23,527 nt of DNA. Origin: Candidatus Thalassarchaeaceae archaeon. GTDB lineage: Archaea > Thermoplasmatota > Poseidoniia > Poseidoniales > Thalassarchaeaceae. The notes beneath the pieces were generated by a model, which saw only the letters and a program-made list of their open reading frames with translations, did not search any database and was not told the origin of the DNA. This document shows, piece by piece, positions 23,350-23,527 of the stretch (position 1 is the first letter of the stretch; every line of letters starts with the position of its first letter). The stretch is taken from contig JASLJW010000078.1 of assembly GCA_030747885.1 (NCBI GenBank), positions 1 to 23,527 on the forward strand, read 5' to 3'. The translations under genes were made by a program, and so were the position numbers.

Positions 23350-23527
23350 ACAAGGTTGATCATTTATTGGAAAATGCATCTAATCTTCGGGAAAGGGTAA
23401 ACGAGATAATTCCTAGGCTAGTCAAAGAAACTCCACAAATTGAATATGCTTACAATCCAATAGATTATGCTTGGAATCCTCATTCAGAATACATTCGAAG
23501 ACATGGAAGTGGAGATGCAGATATACT
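23346..23527 (+). CDS. SMUG1-like uracil-DNA glycosylase (N-terminal part, cut by window end)
   Basis: Sixty codons are visible. After a short helix, the segment YAYNPIDYAWNPHSEYIRRH closely follows the conserved entry of SMUG1 (single-strand-selective monofunctional uracil-DNA glycosylase), in which YNP-x-DYAWEPH is followed shortly by the catalytic GMNPGPFGM motif. That motif would lie just outside the window, so activity cannot be judged. The enzyme would remove uracil or 5-hydroxymethyluracil from DNA. The ATG overlaps the upstream radical SAM stop by ATGA. Confidence 0.82.
   Translation, partial: MNKVDHLLENASNLRERVNEIIPRLVKETPQIEYAYNPIDYAWNPHSEYIRRHGSGDADI

Overview
The window looks like chromosomal DNA of a planktonic, moderately AT-rich archaeon, most likely of the Candidatus Poseidoniia (Marine Group II) or a relative in the Thermoplasmatota. 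The archaeal assignment rests on a stand-alone NMD3 protein, an exosome Csl4 protein, an archaeal METTL5-type methyltransferase, a COG1031-type radical SAM protein, an archaeal-type aspartate-semialdehyde dehydrogenase and a bifunctional phosphoglucose/phosphomannose isomerase. The Poseidoniia call is an inference from gene content, small cytosolic zinc ribbons and very tight packing. The gene density is extreme. No gene-free stretch exceeds 130 bases, and there are no tRNAs, rRNAs, insertion sequences or CRISPR arrays.

Layout. (1) Bases 1-7794, minus strand: a probable operon of a rhomboid protease with a zinc-ligand tail, a 1642-residue membrane-anchored subtilisin-like protease with a cytosolic proline-rich/zinc-ribbon tail, and glmS (glucosamine-6-phosphate synthase; its stop codon falls just outside the window). 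(2) Bases 7822-12347, plus strand: a natural CcmA-CcmB fusion, CcmC and a 59-residue CcmD-like protein (System I cytochrome c maturation), then nmd3 and a phosphoglucose/phosphomannose isomerase, with overlaps at three of the four junctions. (3) A minus-strand cytosolic M23-fold protein (12341-12961), convergent with the isomerase. (4) Bases 12985-16105, plus: a 797-residue polytopic GT-C-like membrane protein and a GT2 dolichyl-phosphate-sugar-synthase-like enzyme. (5) Bases 16100-17319, minus: an NAD-dependent sugar epimerase/dehydratase and a 68-residue conserved-looking small protein. (6) Bases 17447-19584, plus: asd, an unknown acidic 250-residue protein and a small zinc-ribbon protein. 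(7) Bases 19614-23527, plus: a METTL5-like RNA methyltransferase, a Csl4 protein carrying an extra CxxC-x17-CxxC finger, an RRM and an RGG-like tail, a radical SAM protein with a helix-hairpin-helix, and the first 60 residues of a SMUG1-like uracil-DNA glycosylase.

How they fit together. GlmS, the isomerase, the epimerase, the GT2 and the GT-C protein suggest supply of hexoses and amino sugars and their transfer to lipid or protein glycans. The Ccm genes imply haem export and periplasmic-side cytochrome c assembly, with CcmE/F/H encoded elsewhere. Region 7 is information processing: rRNA modification, RNA decay and possibly DNA repair.

Most interesting points: the Csl4-RRM fusion; the rhomboid next to a type I-anchored protease that could be its substrate; the CcmA-CcmB fusion; the radical SAM/HhH gene translationally coupled to a SMUG1-like glycosylase; and a cytosolic M23 protein that resembles the M23 module of kinase-M23-aminotransferase fusions.
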